A DNA stretch of 7,227 nt. Source: Sulfurirhabdus sp043759595 (GTDB lineage: Bacteria > Pseudomonadota > Gammaproteobacteria > Burkholderiales > SMCO01). The position numbers and the translations under genes were made by a program. The DNA lies in NCBI GenBank assembly GCA_043759595.1, contig JAYVLG010000056.1:1-7227 (forward strand), written 5' to 3'. A model generated the notes under the pieces. It worked only from the letters and a program-made list of their open reading frames with translations. It had not been told where the DNA came from and ran no database searches. Numbering within the stretch: position 1 is the first letter of the stretch; each line of letters starts with the position of its first letter. Positions 5,916 through 7,227 of this stretch are shown here, piece by piece.

Positions 5916-5951
5916 TATTTGTTTTAACGTTTTTCATATTCAAGGTGTGTC

Positions 5952-6296
5952 GTGGAAACTCCAGAAAAAGCCAAGGTGTTGATTGTTGACGACGACTCTA
6001 TGATTCGAGATTTGCTCAAAAGCATATTGCGGCACGATGGATTTGGTGTGGCAGGCGAAGCGAATAATGGGGAAATGGCCATCAGTATGTGTAACATGAT
6101 GAAAATTGATATTGTGTGTCTGGATATCAATATGCCAAAAGTCGGTGGAATAGAAGCGCTTGAAGTCATTAAGAAGGCTCACCCTGAGTTGATTGTGGTG
6201 ATGATCAGTGCAGATGCCAAAATGGATGTGGTTCAAGAAGCAATCAGTAAAGGGGCGACTGGATTTATCGTGAAGCCTTTAACCCTGGAAAAGTGA
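5952..6296 (+). CDS. Stand-alone CheY-like response regulator, C-terminal helix lost by frameshift
   Basis: A receiver domain without an output domain, 114 residues as read. The acidic pocket is D13-D14-D15, the phosphoacceptor is D58 (VCLDINMPKVGG), Ser86 stands at the switch Thr/Ser position (VVMISAD), and Lys108 is in IVKPLT. It starts at GTG 5952 with AAGG at 5942-5945; no suitable ATG is near. Beta1 to beta5 are present, but the frame stops at TGA 6294-6296 just where helix alpha5 should begin. The missing helix is encoded one frame over (6293-6343). An intact gene would give about 130 residues, a normal length. The partner kinase is not in the window, so the pathway (chemotaxis, motility or other) is unknown. 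The domain call is firm; whether the truncated product is functional is doubtful. Confidence 0.88.
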   Translation: METPEKAKVLIVDDDSMIRDLLKSILRHDGFGVAGEANNGEMAISMCNMMKIDIVCLDINMPKVGGIEALEVIKKAHPELIVVMISADAKMDVVQEAISKGATGFIVKPLTLEK

Positions 6297-6343
6297 TGGA
6301 TACACTGAATCACTGCGTCAAATTGTTACCATCTCTTGAATAG
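6293..6343 (+). pseudogene. Out-of-frame C-terminal segment of the receiver gene
   Basis: Starting at 6293, a shifted frame reads VMDTLNHCVKLLPSLE and then TAG (6341-6343). Joined to KPLTLEK this gives a normal receiver alpha5 helix. Restoring one A to the run at 6289-6292 (GGAAAAGTG) would reconnect the two frames, so a one-base deletion or a base-calling error in the A run is the likely cause. Confidence 0.75.
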
Positions 6344-6427
6344 TAAAAGAAAGTTTTCTTGCGGATTTTGATATGAAATTGCTTTGCTGAAGAAGCTTTT
6401 ATAAATAATAGACAAATCAAATAGACA

Positions 6428-6442
6428 CAGCGCTACGCGCTG
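6428..6442 (-). terminator. Stem-loop CAGCGC-N3-GCGCTG over the stop of the coiled-coil gene
   Basis: A perfect 6-base GC-rich stem with a 3-base loop includes the TAG stop (6433-6435) of the - strand gene. On that strand it is followed by a T-rich but interrupted stretch (TGTCTATTTGATTTG). It may act as a weak terminator or a 3'-end protecting hairpin. The U tract is poor, so intrinsic termination is uncertain. Confidence 0.35.
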
Positions 6443-6783
6443 GTATTGATAACGCTCCCGACTGAACTATCCCTGATGGGGCGATTTTCAGTATTGGCCG
6501 GATTTTGATCAAATGGCTGAATTTGGGACTGTTTGCTCATTTCTTGAGAATGGTTAGCCCTCTCTGTTTGCAAAGCTGTTGCATCCAGGCGCGCCTGAAT
6601 GGCATTAATTTTACCCTCTATGGCCTGAATTTTAGCTTTCCCCTCGGTAGTTTTAGCAGAGTCGCAGTTAACGCAATCTGATAATTCCTTTTGAAGGCGC
6701 GAAAGTTGAGCTTCCAGGCCTGCAGATGCAGGGCCGAGACTCGAAGCGCTGTAAGCCTGAGATAACCCGGTTGCCTGTATCAC
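6433..6783 (-). CDS. Small coiled-coil hairpin protein (FlxA-like pattern) with a conserved C-terminal tail
   Basis: A 116-residue soluble protein without signal peptide or membrane helix. Two amphipathic helices (about 22-36 and 46-72) are separated by the hinge C37-V-N-C40-DSAKTTEG. This resembles FlxA-like helical hairpins, a family with a flagellar-regulon member in E. coli; the match is by general pattern only. A Gln-rich linker (73-97) leads to the tail T98-A116, which is nearly identical to the tail of the upstream neighbour. It starts at GTG 6783 with AAGGAGG four bases upstream; the nearest upstream ATG is out of frame. The gap to the preceding - strand gene is 25 bases, so the two are probably one operon. 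Function unknown. The CxxC hinge could bind metal or form a disulfide, which is speculation. Confidence 0.75.
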   Translation of the reverse strand: MIQATGLSQAYSASSLGPASAGLEAQLSRLQKELSDCVNCDSAKTTEGKAKIQAIEGKINAIQARLDATALQTERANHSQEMSKQSQIQPFDQNPANTENRPIRDSSVGSVINTSA

Positions 6784-6808
6784 CTTGCCTCCTTCATTGT
6801 GCTAAGAC

Positions 6809-7018
6809 CTATGCACTAGTATTAATGATACTTCCGACTGTACTGCCCGGAACAGGCCGGTTTTCAGTGCTGGCCTGACTTTGGTTTGCTTGTTGAGTTT
6901 CCAGTTTTTTGGCAGCTTGCTGCGCTTCTTCAGCTCTTTTTATCTGAGAAGTTTGGTTAGTGGTTGTGAGCGCCGCGATATTACTAACCTGGTGAGATGT
7001 GGAACCGCTAATTTCCAT
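6809..7018 (-). CDS. Small Gln/Ala-rich protein sharing the neighbour's C-terminal tail
   Basis: A 69-residue hydrophilic protein. The N-terminus is Ser/Thr-rich (MEISGSTSHQVSNIAALTTT), residues about 24-48 form a probable amphipathic helix rich in Gln, Ala and Lys, and the last 19 residues (T51-A69, ending INTSA) repeat the tail of the downstream gene. Upstream of the ATG lies AAGGAGA (about 6-base spacing), a strong ribosome site. No signal peptide, Cys or known domain is visible. The start resembles short motility-associated proteins only loosely, and I do not assign a function. It is first in a two-gene - strand operon convergent with the receiver gene. A sigma28-like -35 (TTAAGTTT on the - strand, about 7064-7071) has no matching -10, so flagellar control is not shown. 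Confidence 0.7.
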   Translation of the reverse strand: MEISGSTSHQVSNIAALTTTNQTSQIKRAEEAQQAAKKLETQQANQSQASTENRPVPGSTVGSIINTSA

Positions 7019-7109
7019 GTGCTATCTCCTTATTATCCTAGAAACCTCAGTTAACCGCTAAACTTAACATTTAACTAAATAATTTTAATAGTATTTTTAA
7101 TGATTCTCT

Positions 7110-7131
7110 GGTTCACCCGGTTGGTGAGACC
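7110..7131. repeat. Hairpin-forming inverted repeat upstream of the two-gene - strand operon
   Basis: GGTTCACC (7110-7117) pairs with GGTGAGACC (7123-7131) around CGGTT, giving eight base pairs with one bulged G. It lies about 90 bases upstream of the 69-residue gene, in sequence whose only open frames are short and without recognisable product. It belongs to the structured block that continues to the window end. Confidence 0.4.
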
Positions 7132-7151
7132 GCTATGGGTTGGATTGCACA

Positions 7152-7226
7152 GTTTTTGGATCGCAGGGAGGCGTTGCAACTCCTTGAAATGGAATGACCA
7201 TTCTGCGTCATTGCGCCTTGCCCTGC
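7152..7226. repeat. Long imperfect inverted repeat at the right window edge
   Basis: GCAGGGAGGCGTTGCAA (7163-7179) is the imperfect inverse of TTGCGCCTTGCCCTGC near the end (about 7211-7226). Between them AATGAC (7193-7198) and GTCATT (7207-7212) pair around an 8-base loop. Together these form a long interrupted hairpin like those of intergenic repeat families. The element may extend beyond the window. It is not coding in any frame I could support. Confidence 0.45.
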
Positions 7227-7227
7227 G

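Noticed and set aside
5924..6236. - strand open frames opposite the receiver gene
   Set aside because: The + strand frame carries all receiver hallmarks; the antisense products look like random translations.
6347..6360. AAGAAA-GT-TTTCTT hairpin after the receiver gene as a terminator
   Set aside because: It is an all-AT stem but for one pair and has a 2-base loop; it would be too weak to be credible.
7026..7071. Sigma28 (FliA) promoter for the - strand pair
   Set aside because: TTAAGTTT resembles the -35 element, but nothing like GCCGATAA follows at the right distance.
1..7227. CRISPR array, tRNA, rRNA, insertion sequence or transposase
   Set aside because: I saw no regularly spaced direct repeats, no tRNA cloverleaf or rRNA sequence, and no transposase-like protein on either strand.

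Overview
The window looks like a chromosomal segment of a betaproteobacterium. The arsenic genes resemble betaproteobacterial ones, and a cytochrome-porin of the kind found in neutrophilic iron oxidisers (Gallionellales and relatives) and other Nitrosomonadales-like bacteria is present. This placement is inferred from protein character only. Genes run on the + strand from 204 to about 6343, and a two-gene cassette runs on the - strand at the right end.

Left part (1-1984): a 203-base leader carrying inverted repeats precedes a two-gene electron-transfer operon. The first gene encodes an exported outer-membrane protein that fuses one N-terminal haem c motif to a predicted beta-barrel (Cyc2-like). 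The second, 6 bases downstream, encodes a small periplasmic cytochrome c5-like protein. A clean rho-independent terminator closes the operon. The simplest reading is that electrons cross the outer membrane through the first protein and pass to the second in the periplasm.

Middle (1985-3153): a single gene encodes a membrane-anchored protein with a TonB-like front half and an unrecognised C-terminal domain. A possible 30-codon hydrophobic leader ORF lies upstream of it.

Arsenic block (3119-5825): arsR, arsC (thioredoxin-coupled type), arsI/cadI-type dioxygenase and acr3, followed by a decayed small thioredoxin-like gene. Together they would sense As(III), reduce As(V), cleave methylarsenite C-As bonds and export As(III). 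arsR has a near-ideal sigma70 promoter placed so that its transcript would start at or next to the ATG (leaderless). A 13-base sequence over the -10 box recurs inverted in the arsR-arsC gap, which suggests an ArsR operator pair.

Right part (5874-7227): a stand-alone CheY-like receiver starts with GTG, and its last helix is put out of frame by an apparent one-base loss in an A run. Convergent to it are two small - strand genes whose otherwise different proteins end in the same 19-residue tail (14 of 19 identical, mostly by different codons). This tail is the most unusual signal in the window. The right edge holds hairpin-forming sequence cut by the window end.
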